From Planctomycetota bacterium (lineage in GTDB: Bacteria > Planctomycetota > Phycisphaerae > Phycisphaerales > Phycisphaeraceae): DNA of 64,000 nucleotides. Shown here in pieces: positions 63,895 through 64,000 of the stretch. Every line of letters begins with the position of its first letter. Position 1 is the stretch's first letter. The position numbers and the translations under genes are program-made. The notes beneath the pieces were generated by a model that was not told where the DNA came from, did not search any database, and saw nothing but the letters and a program-made list of their open reading frames with translations. Location: contig JAIOPN010000005.1 in the NCBI GenBank assembly GCA_021413865.1, positions 35,423-99,422 of the forward strand, given 5' to 3'.

Positions 63895-64000
63895 TTACGC
63901 CGCACGCGTGGCGTACTGTAGCTCGAATTGTGCCGGGCTGAGGTAGCCCAGCGTCGAATGTCTCCGCTGGTGGTTGTAGAACACCTCGATCCACTCGAAG
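63895..64000 (-). CDS. IS3-family transposase (OrfB), 3' end only
   Basis: The last 35 codons on the minus strand read FEWIEVFYNHQRRHSTLGYL, SPAQFELQYATRAA, then TAA. The YNxxRxHSxLGYLSPxxFE text is the C-terminal signature of IS3-type DDE transposases. The rest lies beyond the window edge. Confidence 0.88.
   Translation of the reverse strand, partial: FEWIEVFYNHQRRHSTLGYLSPAQFELQYATRAA

Overview
The window is high-GC bacterial DNA with a gene set typical of Planctomycetota, probably class Phycisphaerae. This is inferred from the fused SecD-SecF, the giant repeat-rich exported protein, many exported proteins of unknown function, the 7TM-HD/PhoH pair, and abundant short palindromic repeats. 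No 16S rRNA or other decisive marker is present, so the lineage is an inference.

Layout. 1-9.3 kb is the 3' part of a very large exported repeat protein, closed by a strong terminator. 9.4-14.0 kb (minus strand) holds an FAD-dependent dehydrogenase, a small unknown protein, a heparinase II/III-type polysaccharide lyase and tRNA-Arg. 14.3-20.7 kb is a co-directional exopolysaccharide operon: priming sugar transferase, Wza-like lipoprotein, Wzz/GumC-like chain-length protein, GspA/ExeA-like ATPase, bacterial tyrosine kinase, a 31-residue peptide with its own Shine-Dalgarno, and a glycosyltransferase. The set resembles exosortase-A-associated EPS loci, but no exosortase is in the window. 20.7-24.7 kb has two overlapping exported unknowns and a lipoprotein. 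24.7-31.9 kb has phoH, pgpH, asnB, an exported EEP-family phosphodiesterase and a glyoxalase II-like hydrolase.

32-39.6 kb is an accessory stretch. It holds a tRNA-Cys(GCA) with a long, class II-type variable arm, a tRNase Z-like hydrolase, a HAD phosphatase, two Gfo/Idh/MocA oxidoreductases (one fused to a lectin-like domain), several inverted-repeat elements and two decayed insertion sequences. One of these decayed elements truncates the end of secDF.

39.5-61.3 kb is mostly housekeeping: tgt-yajC-secDF (minus), then DedA, YggS, an SDR, metK, ptsI, an RNase E/G with an arginine-rich tail, ispC, rseP, yidC, mnmE and smpB (plus). SecDF, YajC, YidC and RseP make this a membrane protein biogenesis and quality-control neighbourhood. 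Tgt, MnmE, SmpB and RNase E/G serve tRNA modification, ribosome rescue and RNA decay. The window ends with a 13-Asp-box propeller protein (minus) and the 3' end of an IS3-type transposase.

A recurring feature is a TANNNT -10-like hexamer 5-10 nt before the start codon of several genes that lack a Shine-Dalgarno (for example asnB, yggS, ispC, tgt and the gene at 20,705). This suggests leaderless transcripts. Starts given here differ from the longest reading frame wherever a Shine-Dalgarno or such a hexamer decides.
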